From: Physcomitrium patens
Taxonomy: Eukaryota; Streptophyta; Bryopsida; Funariales; Funariaceae
Direction of reading: 5' to 3'
Length of the DNA: 64,000 nucleotides
Assembly (NCBI RefSeq): GCF_000002425.4
Contig: NC_037260.1
Location: 12,705,516 to 12,769,515, forward strand
The first letter of the stretch is position 1, and each line of letters begins with the position of its first letter. Below the pieces are notes generated by a model. The model searched no databases. It worked only from the letters and a program-made list of their open reading frames with translations, and was not told where the DNA came from. This document shows, piece after piece, positions 1 through 11,900 of the stretch. The position numbers were made by a program, and so were the translations under genes.

Positions 1-1134
1 TCAACTAATAACAACCTGGCAGCTGAAGAATTTGTGAAACAACTATCAGAGCTTTAAAAAAATTCAATTGCAAACTGCCCAAGAAGCTTACAAGGTATCC
101 GCAAACAAATTTTGGAATCAAGTACCTACTTTCAAAATTAAAAATAAAGTATGGCTACTTCAATGGAATATCAAAACCAAGCAGCCATGTGATAAATTGG
201 ACTACCAGAGATTGGGACCATTTGTCATCTAGAAGCAAATGAATCTAATGGCATACCTTTTGGGATTACTGGCTGCTATGAAGGTACATCCAGTCTTTCA
301 TGTTTCTTTGTTGGAGCCTTATTGAGAGTCATCTTTTCCTAGAAGAGTGCAATTTCTGCCACCTAGTATTGAATTTGAGAACCACGAGGAATACGAGGTA
401 GAATAGGTATTAGATTTGCAATGTCAGTGGGAGAAATTTGAGTACCTAGTGCATTGGAGTGGCTATGATATCAATGAGCGCACATGTGAACCAACAAAAA
501 ATCTTATCAATGCGTCGCAAAAGGTACAGGAGTTTCATCGACGCTATCCTTTGAAACCTAAGCTCTTTTAATGAAAGTTTTTCAGTAAAGTTCTTTCTCT
601 TTGAAATCTCTTTATCCTCGGCCTTACAAAGAAGGGGAAGAAGGAACCTCTAAAAGACATAGTTAGAGACTAAAAATATATAACGTGAGCACATTCTTCC
701 ATGTTTAGTGCTTGTATTTTTTGGTTTAATATGGATAGCCAAGAAATAGATACCATATCAGTCATGTCTGCTCAATCGAGTATCTCATTAAAACGGCCCA
801 AAGATGAAGAACCACCTATATTACAAAGATGACAGAGGATACCTAATAACAAGTTGCTAAAGATTGTGTTTGAGATAGAACCTGCCTATGGTGATCTTTC
901 TGAAGGAGTGTTTACAAGGTAATTTTACAATGAAGACACGGAAGTTCATGCTTGGTTGCAAATCAAAGGTGTAGGACTTTATTGTTGGTTACAAGGACTA
1001 ATGAAATACTTGCCTCACGAACAACAATTGGAGTATATTGCAGATACTATGTGACAAATTTTTAACTTCTCACGTTGGTACTGACTCGTAATAGGAGTGC
1101 TTCTCGAAGACCTCAAAGTTAAAGGGGGAGGTGA

Positions 1135-1492
1135 TATCTAGTACATATACTAGGAAGTTGTAGAAGATTTTAGAAGGTTCTAGAGAAGCTTTGTAGTTTG
1201 TGAAAGTTGCTTGAAAAGCTTCTATGCTCGTGGAAGCTGCTTGAGAAGCTTCCTAACTCATAGAAGCTGCTTAAAAAGCTTCCTAGTTTGTGGAAGCTAC
1301 TTGAGGAGCTTCCTAGCTTGTAGTATATATAGGAGTGTAGACGAGGGGAACCTCAGTCTCAACAACACACCTCTTGAAGCTCTAGCTCACCTCTCTAGTG
1401 TTGTTCTTGTACTCATCTAATTCATCTAGTTCTTACCGATTCTACTTAAGATTCTTGTTTAGATTTCCAGTCAATATTCTAAATTCATGATA
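1135..1492 (+). repeat. 3' LTR of the Cv2b fragment
   Basis: It follows a purine-rich tract and matches the LTRs at 5440-5768 and 20023-20320: a start like TGTCAAGTACATACACTAGG and an end like CTAAATTCATGACA, both decayed here. A TATA box (about 1325-1332) precedes a decayed form of the 11-nt self-primer sequence AGTCTCGACAA near 1348. U3 contains tandem repeats of about 30 bp. Confidence 0.85.
1209..1320 (+). repeat. 30-bp tandem repeat inside U3 of the Cv2b LTR
   Basis: Nearly four imperfect units, each built as GGAAGCTGCTTGAGAAGC followed by TTCC and a spacer, sit just upstream of the TATA box. Each unit contains GAAGCTTC, a two-unit GAA/TTC dyad of the heat-shock-element type. An open frame across this repeat gives a Leu/Ser-rich repeat peptide that I regard as an artefact. 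Confidence 0.8.
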
Positions 1493-1548
1493 CTAGATAA
1501 CTTTATTAAAGTAATATGATTTTATAAGAAATAGAATTTGTATTGTTA

Positions 1549-1725
1549 CTAAAGACATGAACTCAAAGAAGATGCATAATCTTGTGAAATCCATGTCAAA
1601 AGAAATGTGAAAAAATAAAAATAAAGAAGTATGTATATTAAAAATAAATTGAAATGACTATTGCCAAAAGGTAAAGAAAGTAGAGACTCTTGAATCTAGA
1701 CTAGAAGTAAAAAAGAAACTAATTG
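1549..1725 (-). repeat. Fragment of a Cv1/Cv3-type LTR
   Basis: Words such as GACTATTGCCAAAAG and the following tract match, in reverse, the R/U5 part of the Cv1 LTRs (compare 22853-22985 and 37570-37670). It is an old partial LTR with no visible partner nearby. Confidence 0.65.
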
Positions 1726-1744
1726 GTACCCAATTCTCGGTTGC

Positions 1745-2160
1745 AAATTTGTTACCAATCGTCTCATATCACCAAAATCTTTGAAGGTACTTTTGAAAGT
1801 CAAAACCAAACTGAAAACTTGAAAATTCAAATTCCAAGCTCCAACCATTCAAATAAGTACAAATTTTGGAAGTAAAAAACTTACATCTTTGATCATTGTT
1901 ATACAAATTTTCAATTACAAATTTATTACCAATTTTTTGATATTAGTAAAACCTTGGTACATACTTTAGTAAGTCAAAATCTAACTTGAAACTTGAAAAT
2001 TCATATCCCAAGTTCCAGCCCTTCAAATAAGTTCAAAATTTGGAAGTAAAAAAATTTCAACTTTGAACATCATTACACAAATTTTTAATTATAAATTTGT
2101 TATCTATCATCTGATATTATCAAAACCGTAGCAAGTACCTTTGAAAGTCAAAACCCTAGA
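1745..2160. repeat. 174-bp tandem repeat, about 2.4 copies
   Basis: Units begin with AAATTT(G/A)TTA at 1745, 1919 and 2093, a constant spacing of 174 bp, and share words such as AAGTCAAAA, AACTTGAAAATTCA and TTTGGAAGTAAAAAA. The sequence is AT-rich with no coding sense. It could be a short satellite array or an internal repeat of an unrecognised LTR. Confidence 0.75.
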
Positions 2161-3164
2161 TACCTAAGAACAAATTTCACCATTTCTCCCAAGTTAGAGT
2201 TTCAATTGAGATGAAATTTTAGACATAGGCTCTTTGTATCATAAGTAACATGTATACAAAAAATAAGTTTCAAATTCGTCTTGAAGCTTAAGTTCTAGCT
2301 TAAAATCAAAACCCTCTATTTTTCTAATTTTTTCAAAATCATAGTTTTATTTTATTGGTTTTAATTAGCCATATCTCACTCATTTTAGACTCAATTTTAT
2401 TGATCCTTGAATATAAAATATTCAACTTAAAGTCTATTTTTAAATACAATTCCTTGATTTCTTGCTAGTATCTTAAAACTCCTAGTATACATAGGAAAGT
2501 GATAGTATATATCAAATTAATAGCCTAAATTAAAACAAGCATAATCTTCTCATCCAAGCTCTAATTCATACACTTCTTCTACCTAAACTCATGCCAAGAA
2601 GCTCTTCTCTTTGAAAAATTCTTCCCTACTTACCAAAAAAGAGTTTCTCATTGCTTTTGAGCTTGCCGAAGAAGTTGCAACCAAGGTCTTTAAAGTCTAA
2701 GTCAAAAACTAATAGTTTAAAGTTAAACAAACACCAAATCTAATCCTATAAGTGAGCACTATTAATTTCAGCTGACTAATGCTATCCAAACTTCCATTTA
2801 TCTTCAATAAAAACCTAAATACAACCTTAAAGTCAAAATTCTTATTATATCTACAAATATAATTCTGAATCTACTAAAACCAAAGATTAGAAAGAAAGTA
2901 AAAGGAATAAAAGAAGTTCTTAAGGCTAAACCAAAGATAAAGTTAAGGTTAAAGATAAAATAAAATTTAGCCAAAATTTCAATAAATAAATAAATAAATA
3001 AATAAATAAAATAATAATAAAAGTAAAAAAAAAAAATCAAGTAAGGTTTCTATATATGAATGTATTTACATCATGACACTAGTTAGTCAACAAATTATGG
3101 CTCTTGACTTGAATTGGTTGGCTATTCATTCTCTATCTCTTTAATACCATAATTATATAGAAAC
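2161..3164. other. AT-rich non-coding stretch
   Basis: I see no gene here. The sequence contains an (AAAT)n microsatellite at 2981-3010 with a following (AAT)/(A) tract. Parts resemble LTR-type filler but could not be assigned to an element. Confidence 0.5.
2981..3010. repeat. (AAAT)n microsatellite
   Basis: About seven tandem AAAT units, followed by an AAT-rich and A-rich run to about 3036. The frames across it code only for a low-complexity Tyr/Phe-rich peptide, which I do not call a gene. Confidence 0.9.
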
Positions 3165-3262
3165 TACAAACAAGGATAGAAAGTAGAATGTAATCTTTTT
3201 TGAATTGTATTTCTTTTATAGCAAAGATTTGCTATCTTTTATCTTGTTTTTCATAGATGTTA

Positions 3263-5439
3263 TTAATGAAAAGCTTTGACTTTCTTTGTTATATTTGTAA
3301 GATTTTTTGTTGGCTTCCATGTGCATTTATTAATATCATATGTGCACCAATGGACAAGATATTCCAATTTCTTTTGGCACCGCTTTGAATCTAAAACTTC
3401 TTCCACTTCAAACTCTTCATTATTATCCACTTCTATAAAAGGAGGTGGATCTTGTCTTATTTTTAGTATGTTCACAGTCTTGTATGGTTTAAGAAGAGAC
3501 ATGTAGAGTATCAAATGGATCTTCATTGACTCTAGTAGATGTAATCCATAAGTAATTAGATTGATTTGTCCACAAATTAGAAAAGACTCAAGTTTGTGGT
3601 AGTCCAACTTATTACAAGGACGTGTAGTCTTGATATTATGATAAAGTAACCATACCTTGTCACCTACATTGAATTGTAGTTGTTTCTTTTGATAGGCATC
3701 TGCATTGATTTTTTGTTATTCTTGAGCTTCCTTTAATTGCACCTTCATTATTGCATGTAGTTCTGACAAACGATTTACAAAATCTTTCATTGCAAGATTG
3801 TCAATTTTTGAAAAGTGAAAAGTATTAAGTTGTAGATGATAACCATAATTGATATAAAAGATATTTTTTACATAGAATAATATATCATTTTATTATAAGT
3901 AAAGTATACAAATTGTAAGAAGATTGTTCAATCATCTTCTTGATAATTAATAGTTTACCTTAAACATTATTCCAAAACTTGATTTATGTACTATATCTGT
4001 CGTTTAGTTTGAGGATGAAAGGCTAAAGAAAGCTTTATATCCACCTTTAGAATCTTAAAAAAGATTCTTCAAAATCTTGATAAAAATTGAATCTTTCTAT
4101 CGGATATAATATCTTTTGATAATCCATGATACTAATAGATATTATCAAAGAAAAACTTGATAGTTTCTTTACTTGTGATAAATTTTATATATGGTATAAA
4201 ATATGTCATTTTGATAAAATAATATACTATCACAAATATAAAATCATAAAAATCCAATTAAAAGATCCATAATAAAATCCAAAGAAATACAAGACCATCA
4301 TTATTCTAGAATAGGTAATGGTTGAAAAAGTCCATAAGGTCAATGAGAAGGAGTTTTTGACCTTGAAAAAATGTCATATAACTGAACAAAGTCTTTTACA
4401 GCCTTCTACATTTGTGGCCATCAAAAATCTCTAGAAATTAGTTCTAATGTATTATTGTATCCAAAATATCATACTGCTAGAAAGTTATAACATGCATGAA
4501 GAATATGTAAACGTGCTTCTTCTTTTAAAATGTATAGGCATCTTTTGAAATAAAGTAGATTATACTTGAATTTGAACTTAGAAGTGTCACAAGACTTAGA
4601 AGAAGTATTTTTGATATCATAAACAAGAGAATCAAAGAACATACTTAATTGAATTTGCTTAAGAAAAGTTGAATCAATAGTCAATGTTGATTTTTCTACC
4701 CAAAGATGAAATTCGTTTAGTTTAAGTAAAATTATCTTTTGTTGATCAAAAGTTTCATCTCCTTTGTTTGGTGTAAGATAAAAAAAGTCTAAAAAATGTA
4801 TCAAATAAATTTTATTATTTTTCTCACTGATAAATAATATTGAATTCAAATCTTGACAAAGACATGCTCCAACGTGCTTGACAATAATTCAAAACATGTA
4901 CTGACATGAAATATTTGAGATTATTGTCATTTGTATATATAGTGAATGGATTGTAAGGACCTTTTAGATAATGACACTATTTTTGAAAAGAATCCACAAT
5001 TACAAAAAGTTCTTTATTGTGGATCTTATAGTCAATTTTGGCTATTGAGAATTTCTAGGAATAGAAAGCTTCTAGGTGGAGCTTATCATCTTCTCCTATT
5101 TTGTGACAAAACATCATTCATAGCAAAATTTGATGCATCAATTTCTATAAAAAAAATGCCTTGAAAAAGTTGACGTAATAAAAGTTTGGTGCAAAAATAA
5201 ATGCCAACTTCAAGGCTTCAAAAGATGCTTTAGCTTTTTATTCTAATTAAGTATGTCTTTACATGTAAGATGTGTAAGAAGAGCTCCAATTTGAAAAAAA
5301 ATCTTCATAAAGATCCAATAGTAATTGGCAAAGCCCAAAAAGTATTGTACATCTCTTATTATTTTTATAATCTTCTAATCTATAATAGTTTGAACCTTCC
5401 TTGCATCTATCATAAATCCTTTGTTTGTAATGATATATT
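3263..5439 (-). pseudogene. pol remnant (chromodomain, integrase, RNase H, RT part) of the outer Cv1 copy
   Basis: The clearest portion (3263-3607) reads as the end of integrase (HLLESMKIHLILYMSLLKPY) and a chromodomain with EEFEVEEVLDSKR, LEYLVHW and TWKP in the canonical order. Integrase core words are recognisable around 3950-4250 and RNase H words around 4900-5160. This is a fossil with numerous breaks. Confidence 0.8.
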
Positions 5440-5768
5440 TGTCATGAATTTAGAATACTCACTAGAAATCTAAACAAGGAGCTCAAGAAGAATCAACAAG
5501 AACTAGATTAATTACATAAGTACAAGATCAACACTAGAAAGGTGAGCTAGAGCTCCAAGAGGTGTGTTGTTAAGACCGAGGATCCCCTCAGTCTCGGCTC
5601 CTATATATACTACAAAGTAGGAAGCTTTTCAAGTAGCTTCTACGAGTTAGGAAGCTTCTCAAGCAGCTTCTATGAGCTAAGAAGCTTCTCAAGCAACTTT
5701 CACAAACTACAAAGAGATTCTAGAACCTTCTAGAATCTTCTACAACTTCCTAGTGTATGTACTTGACA
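5440..5768 (-). repeat. 3' LTR of the Cv2b element
   Basis: Read on the minus strand it starts TGTCAAGTACATACACTAGG and ends TATTCTAAATTCATGACA. It is preceded on that strand by a purine tract (about 5770-5782). U3 holds repeated GAAGCTTC dyads. The 11-nt R-start sequence is decayed in this copy. Confidence 0.88.
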
Positions 5769-5820
5769 TCACCCCTCTTTTAGCTTCGAGGTCTCCGAGA
5801 AGCACTCCTATTGCGAGTCA

Positions 5821-6126
5821 GTACGATCGTAAGAAGTTAAAAATTTGTCACATAGTATCTGCAATATACTCCAATTGTTGTTTCCATGGCAAGTAGTTTA
5901 TTGGTCCTTGTAACCAATGATAGTATCCTACGCCTTTGATTTGCGATCAAGCATGAACTTCCGTGTCTTCATTGTGAAATTACCTTACAAACACTCCTTC
6001 GAGAAGATCACCTTAGGCAGGTTCTACCTCAAATACAATCACTAGCGATCTGTTACTAGGTATCCTCTGTCGTCTTTGTGATATAGACGGTTCTTCATCT
6101 CGGGGTCGTCTTCATAAGATACTTGA
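5821..6126 (-). pseudogene. Small extra ORF of the Cv2b element (part; split by an insertion)
   Basis: This is homologous to the extra ORF at 8498-8851, with the same core around WLQGPxNxL and NEDTEVHA. Its beginning lies at about 7675-7736, beyond the inserted LTR-like repeat. It is a fossil reading frame. Confidence 0.7.
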
Positions 6127-7674
6127 TGTCATAATCCATGAAGTCTTGCTTGAGAATGCTTCAAGCACCTAGCTGTAAAAGAAAGAATGGAATTTGCAAC
6201 AACAAAATCATAATTCTAATAGAATACTCACAATGCTCTCATTAGACTATAATAATGCTAAGCAAGCTTAATCAAATTCAAAAAAAATCTCAAAGGAATT
6301 TCAAACAAATAATAAGAATTCTTAAAGAAATATTAGAAGGATCACAAATATCACTCAAATACATCTCAATTCAATCTTAATTTAATACTAGTTAAAATCC
6401 TATTGAACTTCATTCAAACTTTAGGCCAAAAATAATTGAATCTTAAATTATAATAAAATCCTAAACCCAAAATCAAACCCTAAATAAACCTTAAACCAAA
6501 CCCCAACTAGATCCTAAATCCTAGATCAAATCCTAATCCAAATCTTAAATCCTAAATCAAATCCTAATCCAAATCTTAAATCCTAAATCAAATCCTAATC
6601 CAAACCCTATATTCTAAATCAAATCCTAATCAAATCCCAATAATTCCTATAACAGATTTAAACCTCAATAACTAATGAATAAATCTTTGATCTTAATTCA
6701 AATTTTGCAAACTTCTAAAAAATTAAGTTAAAAACAAGCACAAAAAAATTGAAAAGGATCGGAGTACCAAATTGACGATAACCTAATAAATGTGCTTGGT
6801 ATTGGTCGGCTTGCTTCTCCAATCTTCATGCTAATCTTCCAGAGCCGATATCTCTCTTTTGCACCTTTCGATTGAACTCAAAATTCTTATACACAAAGAA
6901 AATTAAGTCTAAAATCCTCTCATATAAGTTTTATTCTAATCCAAGTAGTAGATTGCAAGAAATCTTAAAAACCCTCACTAGACTTAAAATTCTACTTTCT
7001 GAGATCTTGATCCACTTAAACCTCAATATTCCTCAATTCAATCGTTAGATCGAGCTCAAATTCACAAAACATATTAAACAAAAATATAACCATAAATCCA
7101 AAAAATTTCATCCATAGATCTATTACAAAACTCTTGAAATCACTCAAAATGTAAACCCTGTTTTATTTCAAAAAATCCAAGTCATTCAAAACAAATCTTG
7201 ATTTTGCAAAGCTTTTACAAAGTCATATCAATTCCAATCATCCAAAATCAATGCCTATAAAAACCTTATCCAATCTTCTATCAAACCCCACTCTCCGATG
7301 TACAAAAGAGTCTTAAAGTCGTCGTCAAGACTTGATTTTGTGCCTCAGTGTATGATTTCGACCGTGGTTCATATCTTAGCCTCTCTAGGTATCAACATCT
7401 AATTTTTTTAAGTAATTTTTACTAGAATTTACTCTTAACTTTGTCCTAAAGATGTCTATATCATTTATTTTTCCAATCTTCTTTATTTTGTCTTATTTTT
7501 GGTTCTACAAAGTAAATAGAAGCTATTTTTTCTAAAATGGCGCCATTACTACTAAAAGTTGTAATACCTTCCTAACTTTTATTCATATTTTTTTACTTTT
7601 TCTTTTAATTTGGCTCTTTTATAATAAGATCCATATTATCATCTTTTACTATATAGTCATGTTACAACATGACA
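6127..7674. repeat. LTR-like repeat X, copy 1 (solo-LTR-like), inserted in the Cv2b extra ORF
   Basis: The repeat starts TGTCATAATCCATGAAG and ends TTACAACATGACA, giving TG...CA ends with a short inverted repeat. Comparison with the uninterrupted extra ORF (E1, 731-800) puts the junction at a 4-bp target: TTGA before and TCGG after, against TCGA in the empty site. No coding sequence was found. The middle (about 6470-6660) is made of degenerate CCTAAA-type telomere-like units. Copies recur at about 14132-15466, 28595-28933 and 43205-43470. A solo LTR of an unseen retroelement is the best reading; a non-autonomous element is possible. Confidence 0.7.
6473..6660. repeat. Degenerate telomere-like CCTAAA tract inside repeat X
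   Basis: Runs of CCCTAAA, CCTAAT and CTTAAA variants form a tract with a near-exact duplicated unit of about 30 bp. It lies wholly inside repeat X and recurs at the same relative place in the copy at about 14450-14790, so it belongs to the element and is not a telomere relic at this site. Confidence 0.8.
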
Positions 7675-8055
7675 TCGGTTGAGAAGACATGACTGGTATG
7701 GTATCTATCTCTTGGCTATCTAAATCAGACCGAAAAATATAAGCACTAAACATAGAAGAATGGGCTCAGGTTACAAATTTATAGTCTCTATCTATATCTT
7801 TTAGAAGTTCCTTCTTCCTCTTCTTTGTAAGGCAGAGGATTAAGAGACTTCAATGAGAAGGAACTTCACTGAAAAACTTTTATCGAGAGAGCTTAGGTTT
7901 CTAAGGATAGCGTCGATAAAAATCTTGTATCTTTTGCGATGCGTTGATAAGATTTTTTGTTGGTTCTCATGTGCGCTCATTGATATCATAGCCGCCTCAT
8001 TGCACTAAGTACTCAAATTTCTCCCACTTACATTGCAAATCTAATACCTTTTCTA
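7675..8055 (-). mobile_element. Middle piece of the Cv2b element (start of extra ORF, chromodomain part)
   Basis: It matches 540-760 of the left-edge copy in reverse: the beginning of the small extra ORF, the spacer after pol, and the end of the chromodomain. It stops at 8055, where the Cv2a LTR begins, and the same gene region resumes at 14084. Confidence 0.85.
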
Positions 8056-8447
8056 TGTCACGGACACAAAAATACAGACTCGAGATCTAATAAGAAATTC
8101 AAGAAGAACTGGCAAGAACAAGATTAATCAGATGAATACAAGAACAACACTAGAGAGATGAACTAGAGCTCCAAGAGATGTGTTGTTGAAACTGAAGAAC
8201 TCTTCAACCTCGATTCCAATATATACTCCTATTTAGGAAGCTTCTAGAAGGTTCCACAGACTTGTTTCTAGAAGGTTCTAGAAACTTGTCTCCAGAAGGT
8301 TCTAAGGACTATGTCCCTAACATCTTCTACCAACTAGATAGCTTCTAGAAGGTTCTAGAGACTTGCTTCTAGAAGGTTCTAGAAACTTGTCTCTAGAAGA
8401 TTCTAGAAACTTGTCTCTAGAAGGTTCTAAGGACTATGTCCCTAATA
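8056..8447 (-). repeat. 3' LTR of the Cv2a element
   Basis: On the minus strand the LTR starts TGTTAGGGACATAG-like (first bases decayed) and ends GTGTCCGTGACA. U3 consists largely of alternating TTCTAGAA blocks. The LTR start sequence is itself duplicated inside U3 (the block near 8300-8325), a sign of tandem U3 duplication. A purine tract of the form AAAGGAGGGGG (about 8451-8461) lies just outside. Confidence 0.9.
8367..8384. promoter_or_regulatory. Heat-shock-element array in the Cv2a LTR
   Basis: Four contiguous GAA/TTC units in exact 5-bp phase (TTCTAGAAGGTTCTAGAA). Similar blocks precede it at 8343-8360 and follow it to about 8430. This is the canonical binding pattern for heat-shock factor trimers; activity is inferred only. 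Confidence 0.65.
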
Positions 8448-8497
8448 TCACCCCCTCCTTTAGCTTCGAGGTCTCTGAGAAGCAATGTTGTTGTTAA

Positions 8498-8851
8498 TCA
8501 ATACCAACGCAAGAAAATAAAGATCTGTTGCATAACGTCTGCTATGAACTCCAACTTTTGTTCACGAAGCAAGTGATTCATTGGCCCTTGAAGCCAACGG
8601 TAGTGGCCGGCGCCTTCGACTTCTGACCAAGCATGAACTTCCGTGTCCTCATTGTAAAATTGTCCTGCAAATACGCCTTCTGGATGACCATCATAAGCAG
8701 GCTCGAACTCAAATACAATCACCAATGATTGGTTACTTGGTATCCTCCGTTGTCATCGTGGTGTACGTAGTTCTTCATCTCAGGGTCGCCTTCGTGAGCT
8801 AGTTGGTTGAGATAATCTGACTGGCATAGTATCTATCTCTTGGCTATCCAT
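8498..8851 (-). CDS. Small extra ORF of the Cv2a element (unknown function)
   Basis: I do not recognise a family. The frame starts at an ATG giving MDSQEIDT and ends FIFLRWY, about 118 codons, and is broken in its N-terminal half. The well-conserved half runs from VIVFEFEPAYDGHPEG through NEDTEVHAW to GHYRWLQGPMNHLLREQ. The same core occurs as GHYRWLRGPINHLRREQ in the Cv1 copies (32262-32682 and 58157-58579) although LTRs and gags have diverged widely. No signal peptide or membrane segment is visible, so it does not look like an envelope. It lies between pol and the polypurine tract, the position where some gypsy elements keep an additional gene. This is a fossil copy. Confidence 0.7.
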
Positions 8852-8949
8852 ATCAGAAGACCAAACTATGGCTACTGAAAAAATTCTACTTTATCTTGGA
8901 GAAAACAACTACATCACTACGAATTTTGGTAGTGTTCTCCCCCTTTCTT

Positions 8950-11900
8950 ATATTCTTGGGTGAACAAGCTTCAAAAGGAAGCTATCTTCAAACCGGCTTA
9001 GATTTATGAGGATGTTGTTGATGAAACTTCTGTATCTTTTGCTGCGCATTGGCAAGATTTTCAGCTGGCTCCTACGTTCGCTCATTAATGTCGTAGCTGC
9101 ACCAATGAACAAGATACTCCAACTTGTCCCACCTTCATCATGAATCCAGCACCTTTTCAACCTTGTATTCCTCGTGGTTCTCGATCTCAATACTAGGTGG
9201 CAGACATTGCACTCTTCTAGAAAAAGACGACTCTCGATAAGGCTCCAACAGAGAAATATGAAAGCCTGGATGTACCTTCATAGAAGCTGGTAATTCCAGA
9301 CGATACGCCACTAGTTTGATTTGTTTCTGGATGATAAATGGTCCCAATCTTTGATAGTCCAACTTATCATATAGTCGCTTGGTCTTGATATTTCGTCGAA
9401 GAAGCCATGCTTTATCTCCAATTTTGAAAGTAGGTGCTTGATTTTGAAATCTATCTGCAGACGTCTTGTAGGATTCTTGAGCGGATTGTAATTGAAGCTT
9501 CAATGTATTTTAAAGCTCTGATAGTTGTTTTGTAAATCTTTCAGTTGCTGGATTGTTATTTGTTGATGGACTCAATAAATCAAGCTTTGGATGATACCCA
9601 TAGTTGGAAAAGAATGGTGTGTATTGAGTCGACGCATGGAGGGTGTTGTTATATTTAAACTCGGCTAGTGACAAATATGTGGTCCAATCGTCTTGTTGAT
9701 AGTTGATGCTGCATCATAAGTATTGTTCCAAGACTTAGTTCACCAGTTCCGTTTGGCAGTCAGTTTGAGGATGAAAAGCTGAAGAAAGCTTTTTATCCAC
9801 TTTCAGTATCTCAAAGAGAGATCTCCAAAACTTTGATACGAATTGGGTTCCTCGATCTGATACGATATCATCTGATAGTCTATGATATCAATACACATTA
9901 TCGAGAAAGAGCTTTGCTGTGACTTCACTGGACGATGTCTTCTTGCAAGGGACAAAGTGTGCCATCTTTGTAAGTTGATCTACCACGACAAAGATGCTAT
10001 CAAATGAGTTCGATGATGGCAGGTCCGTGATGAAGTCCATAGAAATTGAAGACCATGGTCGATGTGGAATCGACAATGGTTGTAGGAGTCCATAAGGGCG
10101 ATGCCGAGGATTCTTGAATCTTGAACAGATGTTACAGAAGAGGACAAAATCTTTCACATCTTTCCACATTTGGGGCCACCAAAAATCTTGAGAAATAAGC
10201 TTCAAGGTCTGGTTGAATCCAAAATGTCCTGCAGTTGGAAAATTGTGGCCAGATTCAAGAACTCGGAGTCGTACTAGTCCTTTTGGGATATATAACCGCT
10301 CCTCAAAGTATAAAAGATCTCCCTCATCCTTGAACTTATCATCATTGGCACGCTGCTTGATATCAATGGCTACTGAATCTTTAATGGTCATGGCACGTAC
10401 CTGATTCAGGAAGTCAGCATCAATTGATACAATAGTAGTGCAAAGCTGAAATTGCTCTGGCTTCAATAATGTCATACATTGTTGATCAAACGCTGCTTCT
10501 CCAGCCTTTGGTACAAGATACGATCTCCTCGATAAGACATCAGATAGTCCTTGCTGCTTTTCAGGTCGATAAGTGATAACAAAATAGAACCTAGATAGCA
10601 ACATACTCCATCGAGCTTGACGTAGATTTAGAACTTGAGCTGACATGAAATACTCCAAATTCTTGTGATCCATATATACGGTCACTGGGTGTGCAGCTCC
10701 TTCAAGAAAGTGACACCATTCTTGGAAAGAATCCACTATAGCAAGAAGTTCCTTATCGTGGATCTCATAATTGATTTCACCAGCAGAGAATTTTCAAGAA
10801 TAGAATGCAATTGGATGGAGCTTCTTGTCTTCTTCCATTTGTGAAAGTACACCTCCCAAAGCATAATCCAAAGCATCAGTTTCTAAATAAAAGGCCTTTG
10901 TAAAGTCTGGATGTACCAAGATTGGAGCCGTAGTAAATGCCATCTTCAGGTCTTGAAACGCCTTCTCCACTAGAGATCCCCATTCCAGCTTATCCTTGCA
11001 TGTCAACCGAGTGAGAGGAGCAGCAACTTGAGAGTAATTCTTGATGAAGATTCGATAGAAGTTGGTAAAATCAAGAAAGCATTGAACGTCTCTAACCATC
11101 TTCGGAACCTCCTAGGATACGATTGCTTCCACCTTCTTGGGGTCCATCTTCAAGCCTTCCTTAGTCGCAACGAACCCCAAAAACTCCATTTCTATTTGGT
11201 GAAATAAACACTTCTCCAATTTGGCATATAGTCCTCGCTCGCATAGTTTCTCCAAGACCAAACGAACGTGCTTTTCATGCTCTCCTTTATTTTTGGAGAA
11301 TATCAAAATATCATCCAAATAGATGACAACAAAATCGTCAAGGTGCTCTCAAAAAATGTCATTCATCATATGTTGAAAGACCGCTAGAGTATTGATAAGA
11401 CCAAAGGGCATGACATTATACTCAAAATAGCCATATCTTATACGGAACGCTGTCTTCCACTCATCTCCTTCCTTGATTCGTACGAGGTTGTAAGCTCCCC
11501 TTAGATCAATTTTTGTAAAGATCCTTGTATGTCCAAGTTGTCCTAATAGACTAGAAATCAAGGGTAACGGATAACAATTCTTCTTTGTTACCTTGTTGAG
11601 GCGTCAATAGTCCACGCATATCCGCAACGAGCCATCTTTCTTCTTCACAAATAAGATGGGTGCTCCAGCTGACGATTTTGAATGACGGATGAAGTTCTTG
11701 GTTAGATTCTCGTCGATGTACTTCCGCAACTCTGCCAACTCTATCTGCGATAGATTGTAGATTGGGCCAAAAGGCAGTTGTGCTCCTTCCTGCAAGTCTA
11801 TGGTGCAATTATATGGTTGGTGTTTCGGTAGCATGTCGGCATTCTTCTTTTGAAACACGTCTTTAAAATCCTTATACTGCTTAGGTATACTTGTTGTCGA

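Larger units (their letters stand above)
1..1492 (+). mobile_element. 3' part of a Cv2b chromovirus (gypsy), entering from the left edge
   Basis: The window opens inside the C-terminal part of integrase (GPY/F-like region up to about 350), runs through a chromodomain (about 360-570), a small extra ORF (731-1084), a polypurine tract (about 1119-1133) and one LTR. The order is that of chromodomain gypsy elements, and the words match the better copies at 8056-14083 and from 59762. The element is old and broken in many places in the visible part. The rest lies outside the window, so no target-site duplication can be tested. Confidence 0.85.

Noticed and set aside
1209-1320. CRISPR-like array or Leu/Ser-rich repeat protein
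   Set aside because: The 30-bp units are contiguous without unique spacers and sit inside an LTR U3; the frame across them is a by-product.
6473-6660. An interstitial telomere
   Set aside because: The CCTAAA-like tract is a fixed internal part of repeat X, present at the same place in another copy.
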